64,000 nucleotides of DNA from Sequoia sempervirens (Eukaryota > Streptophyta > Pinopsida > Cupressales > Cupressaceae). Under the pieces are notes generated by a model, which was given only the letters and a program-made list of their open reading frames with translations, was not told where the DNA came from and did not search any database. The stretch's first letter is position 1. Every line of letters starts with the position of its first letter. The DNA lies in the NCBI GenBank assembly GCA_007258455.2, contig VDFB02115099.1:28883-92882 (forward strand). Reading direction: 5' to 3'. Both the position numbers and the translations under genes were made by a program. Below, piece by piece: positions 48,378 through 61,053 of this stretch.

Positions 48378-49665
48378 TGTAATGTCCCCTTTTTCGGCAT
48401 GATCGTGTTTGATGGTGGTTAGCCTATTACTCAAACTCTCGTAGGCTAACAGGTTTGGTTAGAGGGTCAATGGCCTTATTTGGTGGGCTTTGTCATTCTC
48501 ATTCTTTGAGTTCAGTGATGGTTCACGACAGGCTTTAGCAGTTCAGGGGTTGACAGCTTCTGACAACACGTCATGATGTGGGGTTATGAGCGAGTTATGA
48601 ATATTTCAGTGGATTAAAGTGTTTTAATATATTTGACGGAATATTATAAAGTCAACTTGATTTTATAGTAAAGTAAATCACTTAAATTTATTTAAGTGAA
48701 AATTAAAAGCACTTTAGTGAAATATTTCATAAAGTGATTAATTGAATCACTTAAAGTGGGCGCCCAAGTATTTTAATGAGAACTATTGAAAAAGGTGATT
48801 TAAATATGTTCTAAAATATTTAAATGACACCAAAAGTGGTCACTTCTTGGGATGCGTGCTTTTTGGCCTTATAAGCAAAAGCAAAGGAAATTAGAACTCT
48901 ATTATTGATTATTTGACATTTCTCTTGGCTTTGGCTTGTGCTTGCTTCTCTGAGACAGGGGTTTCAGAACATTTTATCTCTGGAGAACGAAAACTCTTCA
49001 CAGATCTGTGATTGTGAGACTGTGAAAGATCAGTTGAATGATTGCAACCACAAGAGCTTCAATTCAAGAGTTCTACAATGCTTAATTCAGGATTTTCTGT
49101 GCAGTATTCAGTAGATTTCAATAAAATACAGGAGGGTTTGAGGGATTGGCGTCAATCATCTTCTAGAGGACATTACAACTTCATGGCCGTTCTTTCTTGG
49201 CTGAGGACATGTTTTCACCTTGGAGTGTGTGGCTCTTAAAGCAAGGGTGTTTGAAGTTTTAGGGAGAAACGCCTACTATCTTGAGGGTTTCTCATCTTCA
49301 CCTTTGGCGTCTATCTCCTACAATGCATTTGCCTCAGTTTTCAGGCTGTAGATTCCATTTTGTAGCCTTCTACACTAGATTTCATCAATTTACACCATTC
49401 TTGGCTAGCAAACTAGAATAATTTCTTATTTAAATAATCTGGAGCATTTTGGGTATGTCTGTAATTTGTAATCTCTTTGTTTCAGTTATTTAATACCTTC
49501 TGCACTTCCATTTTGTAAATTTTAGCTCAGATTTGAGTTTTATGAGCAATTATATGCAATCGCCCCTTCTACTTCTGACTAGAAACTTTCTCTAAAAAAC
49601 TAAAAACACAAAAAGATAAGCAAAAATACAGGGGTTTGAGTTGGGAGCCAGCTAGGCTCATCACA
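48378..49665 (+). mobile_element. 1.29-kb solo LTR
   Basis: Starts TGTAATGTCCCC and ends GGCTCATCACA, flanked by a perfect TGGAC duplication (48373-48377 / 49666-49670). Inside is an AT-rich 5' part followed by GGCCTTATAAGC at about 48870, a plausible TATA box with a CT-rich transcribed leader after it. No internal element sequence or partner LTR is present. The superfamily is not certain, with gypsy more likely by length. Confidence 0.75.
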
Positions 49666-49670
49666 TGGAC

Positions 49671-51130
49671 CTTGACTGCTTGAGAAGAGTAATCTCCACA
49701 CTTAAGCACTACTACAAGAGCAAGCATCAACAACACATTTGAAAACAAAATTTGTGTTACACTACCACACACATTTTGGTATGAGAATAGCAGACCTTAT
49801 CTTCACAACAAGCCAAAGAGTATCAACACCTCTAGGATAAGTATTTCAACAATGAAATCACTGAAACTCCAAATGCACAACTACAATAGCAAGTCTTGTG
49901 CATACTTGAGAAGCTTCATATTCCTCCTCAAGGCCAGAGCACATAGGATCTCAAATTCACTCTTGTGCAACAAAGGCTCAAAATTCTCACTATACAAACA
50001 GATCTCTTGCCCCAACTATCAAAGGTATCAAAGTCTCTCCTTCCCATGTCTCCATCCTATACTACACTCCTACACAATCACTATCCCCGAGCATTGAGCA
50101 TCTATAACATGGATGTCCTACATCAACAATCCACTCTTGCATACAATAAGCCCTCAAACATCCCTTGACAAGAAATTGTGGGTTCGCAGTGTTCTTAACA
50201 TTGGTGCAAAGGATGCCTCATACAATCCTTGGCATTTGTAGCTGCCTGTAAAAGGTTTTACATCAAGCTATCGAGAATTATGGAACACTTTTGAGCAATG
50301 CACAAATGCTTTCTCTCATGCCTATAAGTTTGTATTGCCCTGGATCTTCCAAGAGTCTGTGCAAAACACTACAAAAAAGTATACTCTTGCAGCACAAGTT
50401 GTTGAGTGCACAGCTCAACAATGGCAACTTGACAACCTAACACAACATTGGTGCACAAGGATGCCTCATACACTCCTTGGCATTTGTAGCTACCTATAAA
50501 AGGTTTTACATCAAGCTATCGAGAATTATGGAACACTTTTGAGCTATGCACAAATGCTTTCTCTCATGCCTATAAGTTTGTATTGCCCTAGATCTTCCCA
50601 GAGACTGTGCAAAACATTACAAAAAAGTATACTCTTGCAGCACAAGTTGTTGAGTGCACAGCTCAACAATGGCAACTTGACAACCTAACACAACATGGAG
50701 ATGTCTTTGCAGAGCCTAAACGCATTCCAACCTGTTGCTCCTTCTAAAATGGAGTAAAAGGATACCACATACATCCCATAACATTTGCAACAAATTTGTT
50801 GTCACATATAGGGAGTCCATACACATCACTTGAGGAATCTGTGGATGCACACACCCCTTCACAGCATTAAGAGTGCAAGAATACAGCATATGTTAAAGAG
50901 TACAAGAATACAATATACTTCCCTTAGGATTCTATACCAAGGAACCACAAGCAATAGTACATTCATGAGCAAATCCATAACCAATTTTCACAACTAGAAG
51001 ATGCAGGAACAGCACTTCCACGCATAAGGAAGCCTAGAAACTACTGCTCAACACAAATAAAATAAAGAGGCACATATACATCTTTTCTCAAGGATGTGAT
51101 ACACATTCCTACCTTACTTACCAGGAATGA
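49671..51130. other. 1.5 kb, no gene; contains a tandem duplication
   Basis: Apart from the 247-bp repeat pair at 50199-50694 no element or gene is recognised. Open frames here are short and look like chance. Confidence 0.4.
50199..50694. repeat. 247-bp tandem duplication
   Basis: Two units start with CATTGGTGCA at 50199 and 50446 and are nearly identical. Each ends with a small hairpin (TTGTTGAG, 7-nt loop, CTCAACAA). Confidence 0.92.
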
Positions 51131-51164
51131 GATCCATCAACAAAAATGCTATTCCACTGCATTT

Positions 51165-51970
51165 CAAGGACGGGGACAGCAAGATGGCAGGGGACACATT
51201 TCAGTTATGGCAGTTCAAGGGCCATTTTTGGAGGGTCAAGGGGACAGCAACATTAATATATAGGAATCTAAATATATGTATGGATACCCAATCTACAAGT
51301 TTAATTATACATGACATCAAAGTTTAAGTTTAGACATTCTGATAATGTTGAATTCAATATTTAAATTAAATCAAAGATTCAAAATGTAATAGACATAGGA
51401 AATAATATATCGTGATTCAGATTCAGAGTTTATATCACTAAAGCCTCAATTTAAAAAAAAAAACAAAGCTTTGTAACCAGTGATTTAGATCTTTAAAAAA
51501 TAATGATAGAATATTATTGAATTTTGTAATATAAGTCTCAGTTGTCAGAATAAACTATGTAATTAGGATTTAGATAATCCATTGTACTTTTCCAAACACA
51601 TATAAAGACCCTACTCAGATGAATAGACACCATCAGCTTATTCTGTCTACAACATCTATTGGAACTTCTTGTAAAGCAGTAGTCTAAAGCTGAATACACG
51701 GCGTTCAAAATGTGTTAGGGTGAAGCTTTTGGAATAGTAACCACTTTGTTTGCTTAGGTACAGCTTGGATTTGAATTTGTGCATTAATATAACTGTTTTT
51801 TAAGTAAATTCATGTATATTCTTTAAAAAACAGACCAAAAACTTTATTTTCAATCCAAGATGCCTGGATGTCCCCGGAATGGTTGAGGGATCTCAGACAT
51901 CCGAAGCCCTCCCGGGATGGCCAAACATCCAGCAAACATTTAGGAACATCCCCTGCCATCCCACATCTCA
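51165..51970. mobile_element. possible small TIR element with AT-rich core
   Basis: GATGGCAGGGGACA near 51184 faces its inverse TCCCCTGCCATCC near 51950. Between them lies AT-rich sequence about the size of the two hAT-like elements described at 54293 and 59841. No target duplication was found and the outer ends are not fixed. Confidence 0.35.
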
Positions 51971-54284
51971 AAAATGTCACTGGGGATAGGAATGCCAATT
52001 TCAGGGCCAAGGATGCATCCGTGGAACATAGTATAAATGTCATTGCTCTCTCTGACTGTGCCCACCAATGTTCAATTTCATTCAAATGAACACACCCACA
52101 AGCCCCAAGTTCTCCTTGTCTCAAAGCTAAGAGCATTGGGGACAACTGCTTTTCAAGAAAGGGTTAATGAAATGAGAATGAGCCCTCCCAAAGAGGAAAG
52201 TTCATGCTATGCCCAATACATTTGCATTTCCAGCTATCTTACAACCTGCAAAATCCATGCTCATTGTAAATAACACTAAAATTCCAATATGGCACTACAA
52301 ACTAAACACCTTCTGTAATAACATTACAATTTGCATCTCACAATACAAGCACCGTATAGTTGTACCTCTTACATAATTGTACCAGCCTCTCAAAGAGTAA
52401 AAGCACCTTAGGGTCAAGTTCACACCTCTCAAGCACCTTAGGTCAGGTTTACACCTCCCTAAGGTATATCTGCACTTCTTGCAGCTTTTTGTGGCTAGAA
52501 AACACCCAATTTCTCTGAACTAGAGGCTATAGTAATGCTCAGCATCTTTTGTTTTCCTCTTCATTTCTCCTCTAAAATACCTCAGTGTTGTGTTGCATTA
52601 TCAGATTTCCCTGAAGTATTATAAAATTTCTAAGGGTTTAAACTCTATATTCCTATTGTCTTGGTCTATCAGAGTTTTGTTCTTTACTTTCAACTGATCA
52701 GTGAACTGGCTGTGACTATAATACATCAAGTTAGCAAAAATATTGACAAGTGCCATTCTCTCATAGCTCACTTATTCAGCCTATCAATTCTTTCGCTTTA
52801 CCAGGTTTGTTTTGTGTAAGCTTTTAATGTCACGGTAGGTATTTAAAATGCTTGTACTTGCTTTTTCCTTTATCATTGTAAGTCTTCTTGTTTTCTTTGA
52901 GTGCTATATCAAGTTAATTACTTTCCTCAGTTTCTGATATCCTGAGCTCTCAAAATGATGACAAGTGTCATCATCTGACTCTCTTAGCTGATCAAGGAGA
53001 GTTGTGCTGGACCATGCATATTTGCATTCGATGGACCTACAGCTTTGCTTAAAAAGGTAAGCCAAATTTGACGAGTGTCACTGTATCAGAGTATTATATT
53101 GGGTTTTAAATGAAGATAATATGAAAACTTGGCTGACTTCCTCATATCTGATTTACCGAGATTGTGCAAAATGACATGATCTCAAGAAAAGGAAAGACCA
53201 GACTAAGAGCAGTTAATGCATGGATTTCAAACATAGATTTATGGAAACCCCTAGAAGAAGAATTAATGAAGAAAAGAAGGTTTTACTGTGTGAGGTTACA
53301 GACGTCATTCCACATAAGTTATCAATTGAACTGCAATTAAAGGCTATGTCTTGAGGAATGCAATAACAAGCAGAAAATTTTGATTATTTCAATTTTCACA
53401 ACAGACAAGACTACCAAGCTCACAGAGAACAGATTGAAAGATAATCACAGCTAAAGATTCAAAATGGCACCAAAAGTAAACTAGGTTTACTCAAGCAGCA
53501 CATGCCAGAGCACAAGAATTACGAAACACCACCTCTTATCCCAACCCATCATCAGCCAGAAAGTACAACTTGTTTCACATATTCAACAACACCAAGCCAG
53601 TGTCATCCCATGCCGCAAAACCTATCTTGGACACAGCATGATACACTCTGGACATCCAAGTTTCTTATCCACGTCAGGCAGCTGCTTAACCAGAGGTATA
53701 CCCTTGCCCTGATAAAATTAAATGTGTTTGTAAACATGCACTGATGAAACACTACAATTTATATTCCAATGTTGGGGATGGAATAGTTGAAATGTCAGGC
53801 CTAGCTTTTAGGAGAGCGCTCAAACTCCCAGACCCAAAGCTCAAATATGACCAAAATAAAATAAGACCAGCAGATCATTGACTTACAATTGAATGAGGAC
53901 ATTTATCAGGTTCTTCAAGACTGGTTGGAAGTCTATGAAAGTTTAAGAAAAGAAGTGACAGTATGTATCCAATTAGGACCTTTGTGCTGGTTATTAGGGA
54001 TGATATGATTTTGTTGAACAAACTATATGGAGTCCCAAACACTAAAAATGTGAATACAGCCTGGGTGCCTCTGTTGGATATACTTGTGACAAATGGGCCA
54101 ATCCCAAACTGGAACAGAATCATCCCTACAACTTCTGAAACCAAATAAATGGATACTTGGGTGGTAAATTCTACATGTGTTCGTAATTGATCAATGCATT
54201 ATGCAATGCTTTGCCTTTCGATATGGGGTTTTTTCCAAGATGGAATCCTACAATGCTTGTCATGTATGTACTGTTTGGCCAATG
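51971..54284. other. 2.3 kb without confident gene
   Basis: The plus strand at 53963-54148 has a coding-like stretch (TFVLVIRDDMILLNKLYGVP) ending in TAA. It might be an exon or pseudogene of unknown identity, but no domain is recognised. Confidence 0.35.
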
Positions 54285-54292
54285 GTTGTATG

Positions 54293-55147
54293 CTAAGTTG
54301 CCGAATCGGGTACAGATACATGGGTACGGGTACGGGTACAGTACGCCGGCACGGCATTTTTTTTTTTGGTGTGGGTACATTCTACATAAAACATATAAAA
54401 ATCATATAGATATATACACAAAAACATTAAATCTATTAATTAAAAATAAATATATTAATATTAAATAATGATATATAAACTATACAAGTTTTAATTTAGA
54501 ATTTTTAAATTTATAATTTTTATTAATTTATAATTTTATTATATAATTATTAATATATAATTTAATAAATAATATAGTAATATAAATAATAATAGACTAG
54601 CTCATATAATTATTAGTTTATTTTAAAATAATAATTATTAATATAAAATCCAATAAATAATATACTAATTTCTAATATAATATTTAATATATAATTATAT
54701 AATCTAACTATATAATTATTAATATATGATTTAATATCCGCTTCTATACCTATTGAGCGATTCAAATTAAAAGACTCAGTGTTGTAGATACAGGAGAAAA
54801 TAATAATGATTCTGGTGTATTGGTCCTACGGTGCCTCTTCGTAACAACGATGGGAAGAAGCATACCCATGGTTTCCCTGCAAAGAATCTAATGGCGGAGA
54901 GGTGAAGGAGGGAGAGAGTAAACGATCGCTTGTATATCCAAATAATAATTCTTGGTCTCCTCGTCCGCCTGAAGCCGGCAAGGTTGAACCCTAAAAAAGT
55001 CAGAAAAACATGATTTAGGATTTTTTTGAGGTCAGAAAAGAACAAATCAATTCTACTCCGATTCTACAGGGTTTCCAGGCCGTATCAGTTTTGGCACATA
55101 TCCGTACCCGGAATCAGCAGGGTAAAGGGCCGATTCCGGTAACTTAG
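54293..55147. mobile_element. 855-bp hAT-like non-autonomous transposon
   Basis: An 8-bp target duplication GTTGTATG (54285-54292 / 55148-55155) flanks inverted ends CTAAGTTGCCGAATCGG and CTAAGTTACCGGAATCGG. Eight-base duplications are typical of hAT. The middle (54390-54740) is extremely AT-rich. No transposase is seen; a minus-strand frame at 55045-54776 has no known domain. Confidence 0.85.
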
Positions 55148-55155
55148 GTTGTATG

Positions 55156-56935
55156 GAAACAAATACCAAGAACATTATACCAAGATTTGCAACCACTTGC
55201 TTCTATGGTAAATTGATCGGTTCATTCTACTATGATGCCCAGAATCCCTGATTCTTTGAAGAAAGATATCAAAAGAACTGGTAGCTGGTTCCTGTGCCAA
55301 TCTTCTACAGTAATGAGGATTGATGGAATATTGTCCCAAGCCCACAAGCTTCCATACTACATTACAGAGAGGTTAGCTATCATGGACACTTGTTGCTAGT
55401 ATATTAATGGTCTAGCAGCATTGCTGAGGGCCAAGTTATTGAGAGCATATCCCAAAATGGTTCTTGTGTTGGGGTGGTACGAGTTTCCCAAGTTTCTCAC
55501 AACACAAAAAAAACTCAGGATGTGTTAGCCTACCAATTTGAAGCGGCAGTGTACAGACCCTGGGATCCTCAGGACAGAACTATGAGATATCAGCAATCAC
55601 GACTTCAAAGCTCAGCCTGTTGTATGATTGTGTTTCAGACAAAATGACCTATACAATGGTAATGAAGCTAATGATGAAGTCATGGCCATAATGGAGTGAG
55701 ACTTAGAAAATTCAACCAGGGGACACACCAGATCAAACCGAAGGTACAGAGCAAACACTAGTTGATAATGAAGTAGAGTACCTTGGTCAATCTAGTGCCC
55801 CAGAGGCTAATGAGTAAAATGTTTCTCTTCAGCAACTGGAAAATTCATCAAATGTTGCTAAATGTGTGGCATCATGTCAGCACAGAATCAGAGAAGAATT
55901 TCTGATTTGCACAGAAGATAACATTGATTCTGAATGCCAGGCAAGCCTGAAATCAAATGTAAAATCGGAAAGCTCACTCCTTCCTGGACATCACATTTCT
56001 CAAGAGGAAACAATTTATATTGCTGATGTTAATGATATCAAAGAATAAAATGTGGTGTCAAGACAGAGATGATTAGGTTCAATCTTCATCATTAAGAAAT
56101 ATCAGTGAAAGCAGTGGTGGTTCTAGCTTCTGGATGCTCTAGTGTCGAAAAAATCTGCTTAAAATTATAAGCCATCTCAACCAACGCAAGTATTCTCTAT
56201 GCTATTGTGATGTTCCTCAATCTGAATAAACACAAAAAACTGCAGCAAAAACTTAAAAATTTAAACAAGAAATCTCCGATCTTTTTAACCTTTTTCTTTG
56301 ACTGAAATTTTGAAGTTTACGGCAATACAGACCAAATGTGAAAAGATCAATTGAACTTTATTGTACTTGAAATAACATTTTTGAAAGAAAAAAAATTATC
56401 TGTTTCTTTAACTGAAACCTGAAACGTATGGCAATACACACTAAATCTGAAAAGATCATGGTTGAAATTTATTGTACTCAAAACAGCATTGTCAGACATC
56501 ACACATTAACATAAAGGAGACTCATGCCCAATCCAAGAACACTACAGACAATGCACTTGGCCATGAAATTCTTTACATAGCCTATCCACACACAACCATT
56601 CCGAGACTCTAAATCCTTTTTATAATGTGTTCCTTTTGCAGATGGGATAGTGAATACATTGTTATATCCTCAGTGCTTTTTTAACTGCACCTAAAACCTA
56701 AGATGTTTTGCAACTCCTCTAGCAGTATTCCTTGTAAGTCTTCCATTCTCTATGACAAAATTCTTTATAGATAATACAAAATTGTCATGCCACATAATTG
56801 TCCTTGTCATGTAGCCCACATATTTGAATTCACATTTTCCTAATACAAATAAACAAAGCAGTTTACTGTTCATAATAAAGACAATCTAGGATCCTAACAC
56901 TGCCCCTTCTTAACTTTCTTTGCCCACTAAAGTGA
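55156..56935. other. 1.8 kb without confident gene
   Basis: Several coding-like fragments on the plus strand (for example 55866-56048), broken by stops. They may be remains of one host-derived or element pseudogene, not identified. Confidence 0.35.
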
Positions 56936-57735
56936 TTGTAATGACTCTTTTCCCTGTATCTGGTGGAAGCCATAAGACAGCTCCTGAATTATGTTCTCTA
57001 GCTATTCGACCACTTTGTCTGCTGAAATGAGTTTGCTTGTGCCAGAATGCGGCTCTTTAATAAAGATCAATTGCTGTCCTTTTGTAATGATTCCTTTCCC
57101 TGCATCTGGTGGAAGCCATAAGACAGCTGAATTATGTTCTCAGTTAGCTATTTGACCACTCTGTCAGCTGAAATGAATTTGCTTGTGCTAGAATGCAGCT
57201 CTTTAATAAAGATCAATCGCTGTCCTTTTATTAAGTTAGCATACAACTCATCAATGTTTGTGTGAACAACTCATCAATGTTTGTGTGAACATTGTTCATC
57301 AAAATTTTATTAACCATAACCACTACATTTGCCATATCTTCCCTTCCAACTTCAATCATGACAAAAACAGCCTGGACTATCGGATTACTACAGGTTTCTA
57401 ATAGCTTTCTCAGCTTTACAATAATGCCCATACTTTTCCAGTGCTCCATCTACTGTATGTAGTTATCTATACCAAAGATCAATTGCTGTCCTTTAATCAA
57501 GTTAGCATACAACTCATCAATCTTGGTATCCAAAGGATATATCATATATGAACATTGTTTATCAAAATTTTATTAACCACTGCATTTGCCATATCTCCAC
57601 TTCCAACTTCAACCATGACCAAAACAGCCTAAACTAGCAGATTACCACAGGTTTCTAGAAGCTCTCTCAGTTTTAAAATAATGCCCATACTTTTCCAGTG
57701 CTCCATCTAGTGTATGTAGTTATCTATACCAAAGA
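56936..57735. repeat. two adjacent tandem duplications (2 x 143 bp, 2 x about 255 bp)
   Basis: Unit A (CTGGTGGAAGCCATAAGACA) occurs at 56936 and 57079. Unit B (GTTAGCATACAACTCATCAA) occurs at about 57222 and 57476. Unit B has an inner 23-bp direct repeat (AACTCATCAATGTTTGTGTG). On the minus strand unit B encodes a coding-like stretch (MEHWKSMGIIVKLRKLLETC) in one copy and a mutated one in the other. Confidence 0.85.
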
Positions 57736-58554
57736 AATTTACCACTGCCTTATCATCTGTACCAACAAGGTTTTGAGATTCTATTGAATCTGCTGTACAA
57801 GTGCTTCAAGGCTGTTGTCCATGCACTTTTAATGCCTCTATTTTAGACATTCTGGTCTCCATGTTAGGAATTGCTATCTCAAACTTCCCTACCAATCTAG
57901 ATTTTTTCATCTTTGTGTGTCTAAAACTTGCATCAAAAAGATAAGCTGTAATATTTGGATTTCCCATAGGGGTTGAGATCCCCATGATTGAATCCTTAGT
58001 TGAGACCATATTTGGTACCTAGTTATCCATTTACAGCATTTCTATTTTAGATCCAACCTTGTCTTGACTTCAATGTTGAACTCCCTTCATATATAATGTG
58101 TTGACTAATGATGTGTTACCACACAAGCTAGTGTGTTTTGATGAATATTTTAAAACAAAATTGTTACATGAACTTTTTATATAATCTTAAATGTTGTAAA
58201 TGTCTCTATTTAAATCTATAATCTCTTTGAAACTTCCTCTAGAACTTCCCTATACATGCATTGTAACCATTGAATATACATAATACAAATTAGGGTACAG
58301 AATCTTTAACTGCATCAATCTTCAAATACTATCTAGCATCTATGATATCAAGTTTGCACAAACCTAGACCAGTCGAGATTAGGTACAAATCTTGGTTCAG
58401 ATTCGGCCCAAGTTCGACCAGGATCCTGCCTCAGGCCTGCAGATTTTTAATGAGAAATTTGGAAGAAGCCAAAAAAAAAACGAAACCCTAACTAACCCAA
58501 AAAAACGACTTCTATGTCACTAACACCACAATCACTAGTCCTTTGCCTCAAGGG
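57736..58554. other. 0.8 kb; unidentified minus-strand open frame, otherwise nothing
   Basis: The minus-strand frame 58009-57806 (MVSTKDSIMGISTPMGNPNI) may continue into the repeats at 57735-57222 as one decayed coding region of unknown family. Confidence 0.3.
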
Positions 58555-61053
58555 GTGTTAGGTGCTAGTTTAAGATCATTCAACAAAAGATTTTCTTTTT
58601 GTAAGAGCTTTTTTTTAATTTCTTTCCACACTCTACAAGAGTTTTCTTTAAAACAGTTTATTATTATTTTTTAGTCTCTCCTTCATTTTTTAAACAAGCA
58701 TCAGTAGCAGAGTCAATCAAAAACTCCACCATAAATGGCAAAAGGCTAACGAAACTGCACCAAGGCAATCAGAGCTAAACTTTGAACTTTTTGAAGTGGC
58801 AGAACAGGCTAGAAATTCTGCCATGAAGGGAAACTATATAAGTGAATCATGCAAAGTCATTAACAAGTCTATAAGGTGCACTTTTTAGAATGGCATGCCA
58901 GCTCCAAAAGCATGCCAAACATGGTTAAGACTTCATGAAAACATGACAAACAACAGAGGTGCACATATAAAGATAGCAAGCCAACTTCAAAAGCGTGCCA
59001 AACAGGGCAGACCATTAAGTGAAGCACACCCAAAAGGGCAAATCATCAAGTCCAGTCCGTCAAGAGTTAAATGACAGGTAAAATGACAAAGTGGTGCACA
59101 TCATATGTGGCTTTGCCACTCAAAATCTCTGACAAGCATGGCAAACATTTTAGTGATCAACACCAAACATTAATGTGAAGGGTTTAACTCAAAAAATGTG
59201 CACTTTTGATGGGCAATTGCCATAGAAAACTATTTCATTCAGAACTACTGCATCAAGTCAAAGATCAGCACCTAAATATAGAGTTTTAGAAATTTAAAAC
59301 AATAAAACAGCACGTCTTAGCCATTCATTGATTTAGATGCCCAGAATAAAGAAAGAATGCAGATAAAACGTATTTTTAGGCCATTTTTGCCTCATTTCAA
59401 AGGAAATGGATGAGGTTGCTTTGAAGTATAAAATTAAAGCAATTGTTTTATGAGCCCTAAAGGCTGCTGCTGAAGAGCCTATAAATGTGTCAAAAGCACA
59501 TTGTATAAAATGAAAGTTGGAGAGGAGACTTATGCTGCAGATATTGTCATTCAAAAGTGGAAGTCAAGTCTTAGCGTTTTGTGTAATGAATAAATGTATG
59601 TAAGCTGATGCGAAGCCTATGTTGCAGAAGATTATGTAGAGATCATTCACCTTGTGTTTGTGATTATGGCAAGTCAATAAAATTGAGCTTTGTCAAGCTT
59701 TGTCTTGATGCTCACTGTTTGTTGAAGAAATGACTTAGTGTGTCCCTTCAACAATTGATTTCATGGAATCATGTGATGTTTATTCATTAAAGTGTTTCCT
59801 ATGCTGATGCTAATGTATTAGTTTTTGTTTTATCCAATCTGAGTTACCAATACTGGTACTGGTTCGGGTTTGGGTTTGCGGGTTCAGTTTGCAGATTTGA
59901 TCCAAAAAAAATTGGGGTTGGTTTCATTTTGGGTTCATTGGTACAAAACAAAATTATAAAAATCATAACTGTATGCATATTTGCAGCCTAAAATCAAGAA
60001 TATTAGACGTAAAATACATATTTTTAATGTACACTAATATTTATAAGCCTAATACAATATTATAATATAATAATAAAATTATAAAAGAAAGTTAATATAT
60101 AATATAATATTAATAAACTTAATATTTAATATTATAATATATTAATAAAATCAATATTTAATATTATAATATAATAATTAAATTATAAAACAAGGTAATA
60201 TTAATAAATAATATATATTATTAATTATAAAAATTAATTTACATAACTATTAATTTTTTTATTATTATTAGTAATATTAATAAATTATTTAATTTATTTA
60301 CATAAATTTTTAATCCATTCTGTTGGGAATGGCCCTACACTCACTCAACTCAAGAGGAAACGGATTGATGTTGTGACTCAACCACTATCAAATAGAGGTG
60401 ATAGGCCCTCAAAAGTTCTGACCCCATTCATCCCAACACAGTAAGCGTTGAATCTACTGAGAAGCAGAAATGCAGGCGTGAGAAATTCAAGTAAAGGTGA
60501 TTTACAAAGGAAAAGGCAGGGTCACAATAGCAGAAAAAACACTAAAATTCATCGTAGATCCACCCGAGATCATCCCAGATGAACCCAAAAGAAGCTTCTA
60601 GAACCTTGTCGCATCCCTTGCCAAACCGAACCTGAATTTGGATCCGGGCCAGATCAGACCCAAACTAGTAGGTCCAGGGGTGAACCGATAGCTTTGTATT
60701 CGATCTAAACTTTGTTTGCAGCTAAATATCTATCTCTATTTTAACTAATAGGAAGTTGTGTTTGTTTGTGCTTGGGTAGTTAGTTTTCTTTCAAATCTGA
60801 AAATCTCACTACAAGTCTTGATTGTTGCGGATTTAGCGCTAGCACCCAAAGCAAAAACATAGTTATTTAGTAATTAACATTTAATGCAAAACTCCACATG
60901 AAATCTTGTATAGTGTGCATACTTGTAAATCCCATTAGTTTTAGGTTTAGTTAGATCTCAGGGTGCTTCCCCTTATAATTTTAAAAACGGCTCTATTGTA
61001 CACAATATTCCAATTTGAGCTCTCTAGTAACAAATAAATTAAAACTCTTAACA
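58555..61053 (+). mobile_element. gypsy-type LTR carrying a hAT-like insertion
   Basis: Aligns with 3866-5289 from 58757 on. The proposed start TGTTAGGTGC at 58555 and end TTAACA at 61053 give about 1.64 kb after removing the 0.86-kb insertion. TTTTTTGGCAACTCTATTGG follows at once, resembling the primer-site region of many plant gypsy elements. No right LTR is seen before the window ends. Confidence 0.6.
59841..60698. mobile_element. 858-bp hAT-like element, same family as 54293-55147
   Basis: It interrupts LTR sequence that is continuous near 4910 (TATTCAATCTAAAC). The flanks TCCAATCT and TTCGATCT are a decayed 8-bp duplication. The left end GAGTTACCAATACTGGTAC resembles the AAGTTGCCGAATCGGGTAC of the other copy. 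It has the same AT-rich core (59950-60320). Confidence 0.7.

Noticed and set aside
51868..52145. Overlapping open frames on both strands (73 to 111 codons)
   Set aside because: The GC-richer patch matches an inverted end of a possible TIR element, and the translations show no domain.
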